From Planctomyces sp. SH-PL62 (lineage in GTDB: Bacteria > Planctomycetota > Planctomycetia > Planctomycetales > Planctomycetaceae): a stretch of 54,187 nucleotides of DNA. Below are positions 15,985-25,124 of this stretch, piece by piece. A program made the translations under genes and the position numbers. Each line of letters opens with the position of its first letter. The first letter of the stretch is position 1. The stretch is from contig CAMDDX010000007.1 of NCBI GenBank assembly GCA_945893075.1, positions 1 through 54,187 of the forward strand, read 5' to 3'. The notes below the pieces were generated by a model. The model was not told the origin of the DNA and ran no database searches. It was given only the letters and a program-made list of their open reading frames with translations.

Positions 15985-17400
15985 ATGAATTGGATACTCC
16001 GATTAGTGGTGGTGGCGAGCGCTGTAACGGCACCGATGGAAACACTGACCGCTCATGCGGCAGATTCGTTGCAAGCGGCAGTACCGCCCGCTCCGGCAGC
16101 GAGCAACTCCGAGGCGCTTGGTCATCAATTGATCGGAGTCGCCGGTTGCAATGCCGTGAGCTGTCACGGCGGACGCTCGCTAGTTGGCGGCGAAGCAGGG
16201 GCCTGGCAGCTTCGCGATACGATGCACCGACGTGCTTACGAGATCCTCTTCAATGAGGTCTCGGTTGCGATGGCCAAGAAGCTCGACCTGAAGAACGACG
16301 CGGGCGTGAGTATTGGTGCTCACCAACATGCTCGCTGCCTGGCGTGTCACTCGTCTTCCCGAGATCCGAAACCCAATCATGGCGATCGGTTCGCGATCGA
16401 ATACGGCGTTGGCTGTGAAAGCTGCCACGGAGCGGCGGGTGATTGGATCGCGAAGCACACGACTCGAACTTGGAAATCGCTTTCCACAACGCAGAAGGCG
16501 GAGTTGGGCTTCCGCGACCTGCGTCCGCTGACCACCCGTGCGGAAACGTGCGTCGCCTGCCATATCGGCTCTCCGGCCGCAACGGTCGATCACGATCTCA
16601 TCGCGGCGGGGCATCCGCGTCTGGCGTTTGAGATGTCGTCATTCCACTCGATGCTGCCCAGGCACTGGGATGCCTCGGCGGAAACTCAACAAGATCCGGG
16701 ACAAGAGATTCGACTTTGGGCCATTGGCCAAGCCGCCTCGGCCAAAGCGATGTCCGAAATCGCCGCCGCGCGAGCCAAGCAGGCCGTTCACGACAAAGTG
16801 TCTCACGTTCTGCCGGACTTCGCCGAGTTCGATTGCAATGCCTGCCATCACGATCTCTCGGAACCGACGCTCGGACGTCCGACGCTTCGCCAACCGCTGG
16901 GAACTCCGCGCTGGGGATCGTGGTCGGTTCCCTCCGCGAGATTCTTGGCTCACGGAACAGCGTCTGAAAAATCTTTGGAATCGTTGCTCGCGGTGATGGG
17001 CCAGTCCCGGCTGCGCTCTGCACCAGCGAGTGAAGTCGTAACGGCCGCTCAGCGATCCAGCGATGACCTGGCAAGTTGGTTGCGCTCGCTGGAGTCCTTC
17101 CGCTATGACGCCGCTCAAGCAGCGCAATTGCTGCATCGCGTGATCGACGCGAAGTCCGATGCCGAGTGGCAACCCAACTGGGACGGCCAGATGCAGCGGT
17201 ATCTCGCCATCGCCGCAGCCAGCCAATCGCTCCAACGACTCACTGGGAAGACGCCCTTCCCGCCGTCGAGTGATTCGCGAGCACTGATTCCCTTGCGGAC
17301 GCGACTGAAATACCGACCGAACTACGCGACCCCGCCCGCATATGATCCGACGGAGGTCGATCACCTCCTCGCTGAACTCCGAAAGAACATGGCACACTGA
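15985..17400 (+). CDS. Periplasmic multiheme cytochrome c (five candidate haem sites)
   Basis: About 471 residues with a signal peptide (MNWILRLVVVASAVTAPMET ending HA|AD). Candidate haem motifs in order are CNAVSCH (CX4CH), CLACH, CESCH, CVACH and CNACH. It also has scattered His that could be distal ligands (GAHQHARC, KVSHVLPDF, HHDL). The pattern is like the cytochrome c554/NapC-type multiheme proteins used in extracellular electron transfer or nitrogen-oxide chemistry, but no specific reductase is recognised. ATG 15985 was chosen for AAGGA 8-9 bp upstream. The last 150 residues lack haem motifs. Confidence 0.85.
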   Translation: MNWILRLVVVASAVTAPMETLTAHAADSLQAAVPPAPAASNSEALGHQLIGVAGCNAVSCHGGRSLVGGEAGAWQLRDTMHRRAYEILFNEVSVAMAKKLDLKNDAGVSIGAHQHARCLACHSSSRDPKPNHGDRFAIEYGVGCESCHGAAGDWIAKHTTRTWKSLSTTQKAELGFRDLRPLTTRAETCVACHIGSPAATVDHDLIAAGHPRLAFEMSSFHSMLPRHWDASAETQQDPGQEIRLWAIGQAASAKAMSEIAAARAKQAVHDKVSHVLPDFAEFDCNACHHDLSEPTLGRPTLRQPLGTPRWGSWSVPSARFLAHGTASEKSLESLLAVMGQSRLRSAPASEVVTAAQRSSDDLASWLRSLESFRYDAAQAAQLLHRVIDAKSDAEWQPNWDGQMQRYLAIAAASQSLQRLTGKTPFPPSSDSRALIPLRTRLKYRPNYATPPAYDPTEVDHLLAELRKNMAH

Positions 17401-17470
17401 TCGAAATCGGTGCCAGCCGCCGTTCAGCAGTTGTGGTTCATTCGAGTAAGCACTCCGGCAAAAGGTCTCA

Positions 17471-17543
17471 TTTTTCGCCCTTCATTTTTCGCCAGCACTT
17501 TTGAGAGTGGTCAGGCGGCTGGCAAAAAATGGAGGGCGGAAAA
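17471..17543. repeat. GGCGGAAAA-type palindromic element (copy 2)
   Basis: TTTTTCGCCCTTCATTTTTC-GCCAGC and inverse GCTGGCAAAAAATGGAGGGC-GGAAAA around a 27-bp spacer. Same family as 11661, 22876 and 28048. It lies between the multiheme gene and the convergent sulfatase gene and could act as a bidirectional terminator. Confidence 0.8.
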
Positions 17544-17574
17544 TTGACGCTCGTGCGGCAGAGTGAGACGGCAA

Positions 17575-19086
17575 CTACTTCGCTCGATCAAGTACCGGCA
17601 GTGGAAACTCCGCCGACGGGACATGCTGGTCGCGCATCAGCCGCTCAAGCTTGGCGACGAGGTCGGGATGCTCGGCAGCGACGTTCTTCGTTTCAGCAAC
17701 GTCGTCTTTCAAGTTGTAGAGTTCGGTCTTGAGGACGACCTTCGCAGAGTCGGCATCAGCCACCTTACCCTTCGGCTTGAGATTCTGCCGAACGGCTTTC
17801 CAATCGCCGACACGCACACTCTGCTGCCCGCTGTAGTCTGGGAACTCGCGGTACAAGAACGGCCGCTCGGTTTGCGATTCGCCGCGCAGTGTCGGCAACA
17901 GGCTCAGACCGTCGATGTCTTTCGGAATCGAGTCTTTCGCGCCGGCAACCTCTAACAGCGTCGGCAGCCAATCTTCAAAGCCGCTGACTCGGTCACGAGT
18001 CGTGCCGGCAGGGATCTTCCCTTTCCAACGTGCAATTGTCGGGACACGGAAGCCTCCCTCGTACAGCGAACCTTTCTTGCCGCGCAGCGGACCAGCGGAG
18101 TTGAAGAAGTCAGCATCCGTTCCGCCGATGCCGTCATAGGCCGGGCCGTTGTCCGAGCTAAACACGAACAGCGTGTTCTCTTCGAGGCCGAGTTCGCGCA
18201 CGAGCGACACGATTCGTCCCACGTCGCGATCCAACCGCGTGATCATCGCGGCGTAAGCCGCCCGTGGTTGCCGATGTGGCAAGTAACCTTTGCCTCCGAC
18301 ATACGGCGGGTCGTCGAACTTGCCGGCATACTCCGCCAGCGAATCTTCTGGGACTTGAATCGCCAGATGCGGGATCGTGCTGGGGACATACAAGAAGAAC
18401 GGACGGCTCTTGTTGTCACGCACAAACCGCAGGGCTTGCTCCATGATGACGTCTTGAGCGAACTCCTTGCCGATAAACCCCGCGTAGCTGGCGGGATCAT
18501 TCGGATTGGCTCCGGCGGCGAGCTTGTTTTGATGCGCGTCGAAGTCCAGGTTGTTGAGCCGCACTTGCTTGTCGTCATCCCACAGATGCGTGGGATAGTG
18601 GTTGTGAGCGACTCCTTGGCAATTGAATCCAAAGAAGCGATTCATCCCTTGCTTGAGTGGCTCGCCAGCGGACCCCGGCCCGCCCAAGCCCCACTTGCCG
18701 AACCCTCCGCAAACATATCCGTGCTTGCCAAGCAACTTCGGCAGCGTGACGGTGTCGGCGGGAATCGGGTACTGCCCCTCCGGCGGCGTGCTGCGATTGT
18801 TCCGAATGAAGGCGTGCCCCGGATGCTTACCCGTCATCAACACGCACCGCGACGGAGCACACACCGCGTTGCCTGAGTAATGCTGCGTCAACCGCGTCCC
18901 CTCGGCGGCCAGCTTGTCGAGGTTGGGTGTCTTGATCTTCGTCTGCCCGAAGCATCCGAGTTCTCCGTAGCCGAGATCGTCCGCCAGAATGAAGACGATG
19001 TTCGGGCGGATCGCGTCAGCGGCGGAGACGGAAGTGACAAATCCCAAAACCAGAACCAGCGAAGTCAACCAGCGGAAACGGTTCAC
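17575..19086 (-). CDS. Secreted arylsulfatase (formylglycine-dependent)
   Basis: A 503-residue protein with signal peptide MNRFRWLTSLVLVLGFVTSV...SA|AD. It is followed by the sulfatase N-terminus RPNIVFILADDLGYGELGCF, whose Asp pair (36-37) binds Ca. CAPSR at 76-80 is the CxPxR signature whose Cys is converted to formylglycine. TGKHPGHAFIR follows, and later FSSDNGPAYDGIGG supplies further metal ligands. It hydrolyses sulphate esters, with polysaccharides likely in planctomycetes. The start is GTG 19086, with AGGAG 7 bp upstream; a TTG 18 bp further out is less likely. A maturase (FGE) gene is not in the window. Confidence 0.95.
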   Translation of the reverse strand: MNRFRWLTSLVLVLGFVTSVSAADAIRPNIVFILADDLGYGELGCFGQTKIKTPNLDKLAAEGTRLTQHYSGNAVCAPSRCVLMTGKHPGHAFIRNNRSTPPEGQYPIPADTVTLPKLLGKHGYVCGGFGKWGLGGPGSAGEPLKQGMNRFFGFNCQGVAHNHYPTHLWDDDKQVRLNNLDFDAHQNKLAAGANPNDPASYAGFIGKEFAQDVIMEQALRFVRDNKSRPFFLYVPSTIPHLAIQVPEDSLAEYAGKFDDPPYVGGKGYLPHRQPRAAYAAMITRLDRDVGRIVSLVRELGLEENTLFVFSSDNGPAYDGIGGTDADFFNSAGPLRGKKGSLYEGGFRVPTIARWKGKIPAGTTRDRVSGFEDWLPTLLEVAGAKDSIPKDIDGLSLLPTLRGESQTERPFLYREFPDYSGQQSVRVGDWKAVRQNLKPKGKVADADSAKVVLKTELYNLKDDVAETKNVAAEHPDLVAKLERLMRDQHVPSAEFPLPVLDRAK

Positions 19087-19116
19087 GATCAATCTCCTGA
19101 TCAAATTCCGATTGGA

Positions 19117-19416
19117 TTACTCAGCACCCCGTTTAATCAGATCCGGGCCTGATCCGAGAACCTTCTCGTAAGTCCCCGTCTTGGATTTTTGGTACTTGGT
19201 GAAACCCAGTTTCTCCAGGTTCTTGTTGCTGGTATCGCCCGTGATTTTCCCACCGCGATACGGCTTTTTGACGCTCGGCGCGGACATGATGCGGCGGACC
19301 TTTTGACTGGTCTCCGGATGCTTCTTCAGCGGTGGATCGCTGATTCGTTGCAGCACCTCAAACGTCTCTCCGTCAGTGCCGTCGGCATTGAGGATCACAT
19401 ATTCGTACAAGGGCAT
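19117..19416 (-). CDS. FmdB-like small protein lacking the zinc-ribbon cysteines
   Basis: A 99-residue protein beginning MPLYEYVILNADG. It goes on with ETFEVLQRISDPPLKKHPET and QKVRRIMSAPS, the layout of FmdB-type regulatory proteins. In those, CxxC...CxxC cysteines sit where this protein has ILNADGTDGE and KHPETSQK. So the fold is recognisable while the metal site is lost. The C-terminal half (KNLEKLGFTKYQKSKTGTYE) is also family-like. Strong GGAGG precedes ATG 19416. It lies 30 bp upstream of the sulfatase gene on the same strand and may form an operon with it. Confidence 0.8.
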   Translation of the reverse strand: MPLYEYVILNADGTDGETFEVLQRISDPPLKKHPETSQKVRRIMSAPSVKKPYRGGKITGDTSNKNLEKLGFTKYQKSKTGTYEKVLGSGPDLIKRGAE

Positions 19417-19641
19417 GATGGCCTCCTGGTTCCAATTCAATCGAGCAGTTTCCGCATCAAAACGAACGGACAAAGTTCATCCGCATGGGCTGGATTGTTA
19501 CGGGAGATTCGGAAAAGTCGCGGCTGAACTCGACACGTCACAATGATTTCCTCAGAATCCGCCCGGTTTCAAGCCTGCTGATTCGTCCGCCGGACGAGTT
19601 TTGAATTCTTCCCACATGCCGCTGAACCCGGAGCCTGTTCG

Positions 19642-19839
19642 ATGTCCGACACGCATAGCCACGAGTCCCCCGCCACCTCCGCAGAACTCTTCGACAAGGC
19701 GGAACTTGCCGAATTCGTCGCCGCCGACCAGTCGGCCGGGCGGGCCATCTGCAAAATGCTCTCGGCTCTGTTTATCTACACGCTGATCGCCATGTCGATC
19801 GCCTCGGGCTGGACCTACTACGCGATCTTGTCCTCGTAG
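19642..19839 (+). CDS. Small single-pass membrane protein
   Basis: A 65-residue protein. An acidic, Ser-rich N-terminus (MSDTHSHESPATSAELFDKA) and the ADQSAGRAICKMLSALF stretch precede one hydrophobic helix (ALFIYTLIAMSIASGWTYYA). GGAG lies about 10 bp upstream of ATG 19642. No family is named; similar tiny membrane proteins are seen in planctomycetes (recalled, not searched). Confidence 0.6.
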   Translation: MSDTHSHESPATSAELFDKAELAEFVAADQSAGRAICKMLSALFIYTLIAMSIASGWTYYAILSS

Positions 19840-19871
19840 TTCGATTGATCAACGGCAGAGGATTTCAAACC

Positions 19872-19924
19872 GTAGCCGCGTTCACCAGAACGCGGGCGGC
19901 CCGCACTCTGGCGAGAGCGGCTAC
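19872..19924. repeat. GTAGCC palindromic element overlapping a stop codon
   Basis: GTAGCCGCGTTCACCAGAAC ... TCTGGCGAGAGCGGCTAC, a shortened (53-bp) relative of 12289 and 42164. The right-end CTAC (19921-19924) reads GTAG on the minus strand, and its TAG is the stop codon of the PSCyt1-WD40 gene. Confidence 0.8.
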
Positions 19925-22797
19925 CGGGAGTTCACGGCCGTTTGCTGCGGCCTGCGCACGATCAACCGCACTGGTCGCGACGCTTGGTTTCCCTCTTGCT
20001 GAGAGATGCCGTAAATCAACCGAGTCGTCTCCGGCACCCAGCTTGACGCCGTGAGGAAGATTTGGCGTTCCGTTTCCCCTTGGCGAATCATCACACCGCT
20101 GAGCCCGATGTTGTCCACGATCACGCCATGCGGCAGGTTGTCGACGTCGAAGCGTAGTTCGTTGTTGAACTTGTCGACACGTTCGATTCGCAGAATCGCG
20201 GTGATGGTCGTGCCGGGCGCGATGGCCAGTTCTGGAATGTCATCGGGAGTTGCCGGCGAGTCGGCAGGCGTCGCGGCTTTGAGCGGCTGCCGATCGGGCG
20301 TAAGAAAGACGGCGAACTTCGGCTTGTCGGCGAGCTTGATCTCGCCGAGCGTGCCGGCCTCCTTCGAGACCGGCTGTCCGTGAATGGTTGCCGTGGCGGT
20401 GATCTTCACGTTCGCCCAAGCTTCCTTCGGCGGAGCTTTCTCTTTGGCATCGAGCGACGTGCTCAGGACCGCGCGAGTTTGCGTGTGACCGGCTTGAACG
20501 ACGGTCGGAGTCAAAATCGAAAATCCATCGGGCAGTCCCGCGACGTCGAAGCGGACGTCGCCGTCGAAACCGTCCGTGCGGTCGATCTGGAAAGTGACTC
20601 GCGTGCCGCTGCTGGCGGCGACGGTCGCGTCTTTGCCTCCGGCGAGCGACGGAGTGAAGTCGGGCTTCGGAGGGCGGATGGTCAGCGAGTAGTCGTGCTT
20701 GTCGCCGCCGAAGCCACGCACGTCGGTGATTTTCGCGAGATACCTGCCGTCGGCCGGCACCGTAAAACTCAGGCGGCTGTCGTTGCCGAATTTGCGTTCG
20801 CCGTCGTCGTCGTTCTCGAAATTCAGCGGATAGACCGGCAGCCCGTTGTCGATCAACTTCGTACCGACGGGATACGGTTCGACGATGTAGCAAACTTCGT
20901 CAAGCGCATGGATCGTGGCACTCGTGTCGAAGTAGTCGATCCGCTTGCCGCCGTTGGCGTACATCTGCATTCCAGAGTCCGGTCCTTGCGGCATGCGGAA
21001 GGTCTTGAGCACTTCGCCGCCGATGTAGAGGAACTGGTTGAGTGCCATCTCTTCCCAGTTCTTCAGACGGATGTCCGGGCCGTTGGAATCAATCGGCCGG
21101 AACTCGTTGTAAGTCTCGCGCACTGCTTGCAGGACGAGCCGTTGCACCGGCCGGCCATCGGGAGTGAGTACTTCGATCTTCGTGTCCGCGAGCGAACCTT
21201 TCCGAGCAGCGTTCGTTTCGAGCACCCAGACTTGCCCCGCTTTTGCCTCGAAGCGGAAGAGGTCGCGATCTCCGGCCGCCGCAAACTTACCGTTGACAGT
21301 CGCGGGGATTGCGACCGCTTGAGCTTGAGCGAACGCATCGTTCGGCTCGGCCTCTTCGACGGTCTGCATCGCAGCAGATTCGCTGGCGAGCGGCGGAATC
21401 GGATCGCCCGTCAGCGGCGTTGAGGTCACAAGTCCCGCCCCGGCGTTCGCAATCGGATACGACTGCAACGATCCGTCTAATCGACCAACCAGCAACGTCG
21501 AACTGTCCGGCGAGATCGCCAGCGCCTGCGGCCAATCGGGCTGAGTCTCCAAGACTTTGAGTTGCGTGAACGACCACGTCTCCCACAACTTGATGCGTCG
21601 ATCCTCGGCCGACGAGACCAGCATCTTTCCATCGGGCGAGAAAACGAGCTTGAGGATTCCTCCTTCGTGAGCGTATCGCGAGAACACCATCGGGTTCGTC
21701 CCCTCTTTGCCTCCGGCCGTGATGTCCCACACGCGAATCCGCTTATCGACTCCACCCGCCACGATCCGCTTGCCGTCGAGGCTGAACGCGACCGCGTATT
21801 GTTCCTTCTCTGGTTGGTTGAGCGTGTCGAGTCGCTCGCCAGTCGCGACGTTCCACAGCTTCACCGTTCGATCGCCCGACGCGCTCGCCAGAATCTGACC
21901 GTTCGGATGAAACGCGACGTCGTACACCGCGTCGTTGTGACCGTGCAGTGTCCGCACCTCCGCACCGGTCTCGACGTTCCAGAGTTTCACCTTTTGGTCG
22001 TAGCTCCCCGTGGCGAGCAGCTTGCCGTCGGGACTCAGTTCCGCCGCGTAGATCGCATCGCGATGCCCTTGAAGCGTGCGAATCGGCGAACCATCCACGG
22101 CCTTGAAGAATCGCACTTCGCCAAACACTCCCGGCTCACCGGCCGCCGCGAAGACGAAACTCAAATCCTGAGCGACTCCGATATCGTTGATGACACCGCG
22201 CAGCCCGACCAGTTCACGAACCAGACTCTTCGAGTCCGGCACGCCACGAGCGACTTCTCCGGGAGTCGGAGGGATGCGGAACAATTCGGCTCGCCCCTGC
22301 CGAGCGATCGCGACGGTCGCCACATCGCGCGACCATGCGAGCGCTTGAATTGGCTGCCGCACCTGCCCCTTGGTCGCAATCTTTGGCGTGACCAGCAACG
22401 TCGGATCGGGAACTTGCCCAGTCGGCCCCTTCGCTCCAGCATCGACCCACGCTCTGAGGATCACGATCTCTTCGGGCTTCGGCCCGGCATTTCCTTCCGG
22501 AGGCATCACCGGCTTGACCTTCTTCTCAACGCTGAGCACCAACCGGCTGAGATCACTCTTGCCGGGAACAATGACCGCCCCACGCTTGCCCCCCTTCAAC
22601 GCCGAGTCGAACGACTCCAGGATCAGCCCCCCTTCCTTCTCGTCGGCGTTATGGCAGCCGTTGCAGTACTTCTTGAAGATTGGCGCAACCTGCGTGTTGA
22701 AGTCCGGCGTCATCGCCTTGGCGTCTTCCGCGAAACTTGTCGCATCCGCGGCAATGACGCACCAGCAGCCAACCAAGCACCAAAGAACACGACTCAT
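19921..22797 (-). CDS. Exported PSCyt1 cytochrome c - WD40 - PPC-domain protein
   Basis: 958 residues. After signal peptide MSRVLWCLVGCWCVIAADAT comes the planctomycete-type cytochrome domain (FNTQVAPIFKKYCNGCHNAD, CNGCH 45-49, then VMPPEGNAGPKPEEI). Next is a WD40 region with about seven blades (GHRDAIYAAELSPDGKLLAT, GHNDAVYDVAFHPNGQILAS, YAHEGGILKLVFSPDGKML). The C-terminal half has PPC-like beta domains (EAEPNDAFAQAQAVAIP, GDRDLFRFEAKAGQVWVLET) and an Ig-like tail. It is probably a periplasmic haem-containing recognition or scaffold protein. The usual DUF1549/DUF1553 partner genes are not beside it. ATG 22797 has GGAGGCGGAGAC just upstream. Confidence 0.85.
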   Translation of the reverse strand: MSRVLWCLVGCWCVIAADATSFAEDAKAMTPDFNTQVAPIFKKYCNGCHNADEKEGGLILESFDSALKGGKRGAVIVPGKSDLSRLVLSVEKKVKPVMPPEGNAGPKPEEIVILRAWVDAGAKGPTGQVPDPTLLVTPKIATKGQVRQPIQALAWSRDVATVAIARQGRAELFRIPPTPGEVARGVPDSKSLVRELVGLRGVINDIGVAQDLSFVFAAAGEPGVFGEVRFFKAVDGSPIRTLQGHRDAIYAAELSPDGKLLATGSYDQKVKLWNVETGAEVRTLHGHNDAVYDVAFHPNGQILASASGDRTVKLWNVATGERLDTLNQPEKEQYAVAFSLDGKRIVAGGVDKRIRVWDITAGGKEGTNPMVFSRYAHEGGILKLVFSPDGKMLVSSAEDRRIKLWETWSFTQLKVLETQPDWPQALAISPDSSTLLVGRLDGSLQSYPIANAGAGLVTSTPLTGDPIPPLASESAAMQTVEEAEPNDAFAQAQAVAIPATVNGKFAAAGDRDLFRFEAKAGQVWVLETNAARKGSLADTKIEVLTPDGRPVQRLVLQAVRETYNEFRPIDSNGPDIRLKNWEEMALNQFLYIGGEVLKTFRMPQGPDSGMQMYANGGKRIDYFDTSATIHALDEVCYIVEPYPVGTKLIDNGLPVYPLNFENDDDGERKFGNDSRLSFTVPADGRYLAKITDVRGFGGDKHDYSLTIRPPKPDFTPSLAGGKDATVAASSGTRVTFQIDRTDGFDGDVRFDVAGLPDGFSILTPTVVQAGHTQTRAVLSTSLDAKEKAPPKEAWANVKITATATIHGQPVSKEAGTLGEIKLADKPKFAVFLTPDRQPLKAATPADSPATPDDIPELAIAPGTTITAILRIERVDKFNNELRFDVDNLPHGVIVDNIGLSGVMIRQGETERQIFLTASSWVPETTRLIYGISQQEGNQASRPVRLIVRRPQQTAVNSR

Positions 22798-22875
22798 GTC
22801 TCCGCCTCCGAAGATAGTTTCGCTCGCATCAAAACAGCGACAAGATATTTGAATCCCGCACTCATCTGCCATCAT

Positions 22876-22936
22876 CTTTCGCCCTTCATTTTCTGCCAGC
22901 TCTGTTCGGAGCTGGCGAAAAATGGAGGGCGGAAAA
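22876..22936. repeat. GGCGGAAAA-type palindromic element (copy 3)
   Basis: CTTTCGCCCTTCATTTTCTG-CCAGC and inverse GCTGGCGAAAAATGGAGGGC-GGAAAA with a short spacer, in the gap between the DUF58 gene end and the cytochrome gene start. Confidence 0.8.
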
Positions 22937-22953
22937 TGGAAGCACCTGAAATC

Positions 22954-23892
22954 TCAATGCCGGACCATGCCAATCCGGTGGTGCATGTAGGCGAGCAGGA
23001 CGGCGTCGATGTGCTCGCTGGTGCGGATGGTGCGGTAGTCGATCGTTTGCTGAGCGCAGAAGCGGCGGAGTTCGTCCAAGTATGAGTGCATCGCGGCGAG
23101 ATAGCCGTCGCGCAGCGAACGCGGATCGCAGAGCACGTCGCCGAGTTCTTCCATTCCCTCGAACTTCGTCGTGCCGGTGAAGTTGAAGTCGAGTTCCTCG
23201 TCGTCGAGCACATGAAAGACGAGCACGTCGTGTCCGCGATGTCGCAGCAGCTTCAGTCCCTTGAACAGCCCTGGACGAGGCACGAGCAAATCGGAGATCA
23301 ACACGATCATGCCTCGGCGGCCTTGAGCTTCAGCGACATGGCGGAGCACATCGAAGATGTCGGTCTTCTGCTTCGGTTCCTCGGCTTCGAGGGCCAGCAA
23401 GATGTCGTTGAGATGCGATCGTTTGGTGTGCGGCGGGATTTGCGCGCGGATCGCCTCGTCGAACGCCACCAGCCCGACCGAGTCTTGTTGCCGCAGTAGC
23501 AAATGCGCCAGCGTCGCCGCCGTCGTGCAAGCGTAGTCGTACTTCGTCGCCAACCCATGCGGCGAGCGACTCGCTCCGCTGCCAAACCGCATCGACTCGC
23601 TGAGGTCCACGATCAGCGTCGTCCGCAGGTTCGTGTCTTCCTCGTAGAGCTTCACATAAACCTTGTCGGTCTTCGACCACACCTTCCAGTCGATGCGCCG
23701 CACGTCGTCGCCAGGGACATACTCGCGATGCTGCACGAACTCGACCGACTGCCCGAAGTACGGACTGCGATGCCCCCCGGACAAAAAGCCTTCGACGATT
23801 TGCCGTGCCTGGATTTCTAGCCGAGCGACTCGCGAGATGACTTCGGGACGCAGATGTTTGTGTGATGTTTTGAGCAATTCGACAACCTTCAA
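22954..23892 (-). CDS. DUF58-domain protein (MoxR partner)
   Basis: A 312-residue protein: [40 protein letters not shown] then [12 protein letters not shown] (the DUF58 signature), followed by a von Willebrand A-like domain with the MIDAS-type sequence DLSESM (about 96). Its MoxR AAA+ partner lies at 25742, but three genes separate the two, an unusual break of a normally tight pair. The start is doubtful: the frame opens with TTG ([12 protein letters not shown]) and no ribosome-binding site. A TTG five codons later has AAGG upstream. No ATG exists near the expected N-terminus. The inserted genes may have replaced its original start. Confidence 0.9.
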   Translation of the reverse strand: MKVVELLKTSHKHLRPEVISRVARLEIQARQIVEGFLSGGHRSPYFGQSVEFVQHREYVPGDDVRRIDWKVWSKTDKVYVKLYEEDTNLRTTLIVDLSESMRFGSGASRSPHGLATKYDYACTTAATLAHLLLRQQDSVGLVAFDEAIRAQIPPHTKRSHLNDILLALEAEEPKQKTDIFDVLRHVAEAQGRRGMIVLISDLLVPRPGLFKGLKLLRHRGHDVLVFHVLDDEELDFNFTGTTKFEGMEELGDVLCDPRSLRDGYLAAMHSYLDELRRFCAQQTIDYRTIRTSEHIDAVLLAYMHHRIGMVRH

Positions 23893-23912
23893 AAGACGAA
23901 ACCAACATCGCT

Positions 23913-24866
23913 CTATTTGGGCAATCTCCAGAGGATGATTGCCTTTTCAGAATCTTGCGAGACCGCATAGCGTCCGTCGGGCGAGATCATCACCGCCTGA
24001 AGCGGGGAATTGTGCCCACGCAACACAAAGATTTCCTTCCCCGTATTTGTATCCCAAATCCAGATCGTTCCATCCGCAAGTCCGGTCAGCAGGCGATTTG
24101 TTTTGGGTGTCGTGGCGACGGCATAGACATGCCCGCCCGTCACAGTTCCAACAAGCATTTTGGCTTTGCGACGCAAATCCCAAATCTCCCAACTGAAACC
24201 GCCAGCGAGAACAGCCCGTGCGCCATCGTGAGTGAATTGACCACAATAGTTGTGATGTCCGTTGTCGATGCTGAACTCGCGGCCGGATGTCGTGTCCCAA
24301 ATCTTGGTCACGTTCGTAATCCCGTTTGACATCGCCAGTCTTCCATCAACGGTCACGCTGCGAAAAACAACTTCGTTGTCCGTCAAACCGATTCTCTGCA
24401 ATTCGGTTTTCTTGTCCAAATCGACGATCCTCAACATTCGATCTTTGCCTGTTGACAGCGCGACTCGGTTCCCGTTTTGTGCAACCAACAAGACGTTGCC
24501 GAAATCACCGGTGTTGGCATTCATTTCCGTTGTGAGCTTTCCCGATTCGGCATTCCAAGCTCGTATTGTCTCGTCCTGTCCGACGGTCACGACCTTTTTG
24601 CCGTCACCAGAAAAGCGAGCCGCAAATACCGATTTCGAGTGTCCGTTGAGTCGAATCACTTTCGTTTCGTCCTCAACATCCACAATGCAAGCACCATTAC
24701 CAATCGCGTAAACAAGCCGGCTTCCGTCTTTGGAAAAAACACCGAACTGGCTAGTTCCGAGTGAGCCAGTCCAATCGCGAACTTTGCCAACATCGTCAGC
24801 CTGGCTAACGCTGCTGACGGATACGATTGAGGCGGACAACAGCAGCAGAATCCTGCGAAGCCACAT
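23913..24866 (-). CDS. Exported WD40-repeat protein inside the moxR-DUF58 interval
   Basis: A 317-residue protein with signal peptide [20 protein letters not shown]...SQA|DD. It has about seven WD40 blades ([80 protein letters not shown]). ATG 24866 has GAGGAAG upstream. It begins 12 bp after the small gene that follows the zeta toxin and ends 20 bp before DUF58, so all are probably in one transcript. Its role is unknown; propellers of this kind usually bind proteins. Confidence 0.85.
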   Translation of the reverse strand: MWLRRILLLLSASIVSVSSVSQADDVGKVRDWTGSLGTSQFGVFSKDGSRLVYAIGNGACIVDVEDETKVIRLNGHSKSVFAARFSGDGKKVVTVGQDETIRAWNAESGKLTTEMNANTGDFGNVLLVAQNGNRVALSTGKDRMLRIVDLDKKTELQRIGLTDNEVVFRSVTVDGRLAMSNGITNVTKIWDTTSGREFSIDNGHHNYCGQFTHDGARAVLAGGFSWEIWDLRRKAKMLVGTVTGGHVYAVATTPKTNRLLTGLADGTIWIWDTNTGKEIFVLRGHNSPLQAVMISPDGRYAVSQDSEKAIILWRLPK

Positions 24867-24878
24867 TGGTCTTCCTCG

Positions 24879-25124
24879 CTAACGACGTGACGTCGATTGC
24901 GCGCCAACATCGTTGGCTTCCGCTTTCGCTGGCACTCCAAACTCTGCAAGCACTCGTTCCGGAGACGAGAAAACAATTTGGCCGTTTTCGCAACTGACGG
25001 CCGGAAAGCCGAGCTTTGCGTTGCGGATAACAGACTCTTGGGCAGCTCGCTGGCAATGCCGCTCAAACTCGGCGGGGGCCATGTCGAGTTTCTTTGGTTC
25101 GACGCGAGGAATGGGTTGGATCAT
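24879..25124 (-). CDS. Small protein coupled to the zeta-toxin-like gene
   Basis: An 81-residue protein, MIQPIPRVEPKKLDMAPAEF, then ERHCQRAAQESVIRNAKLGF and ENGQIVFSSPERVLAEFGVP. Its ATG overlaps the zeta stop codon (ATGA, 25121-25124), so it is translationally coupled. Small proteins with a helix and a basic turn of this type often follow zeta-family ATPases (recalled). It is a candidate antitoxin, though classical zeta antitoxins are encoded upstream rather than downstream. Confidence 0.65.
   Translation of the reverse strand: MIQPIPRVEPKKLDMAPAEFERHCQRAAQESVIRNAKLGFPAVSCENGQIVFSSPERVLAEFGVPAKAEANDVGAQSTSRR

Noticed and set aside
21562-23085. Long plus-strand open frame opposite the PSCyt1-WD40 gene
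   Set aside because: Arg/Asp-rich shadow of the WD40 coding region on the other strand.
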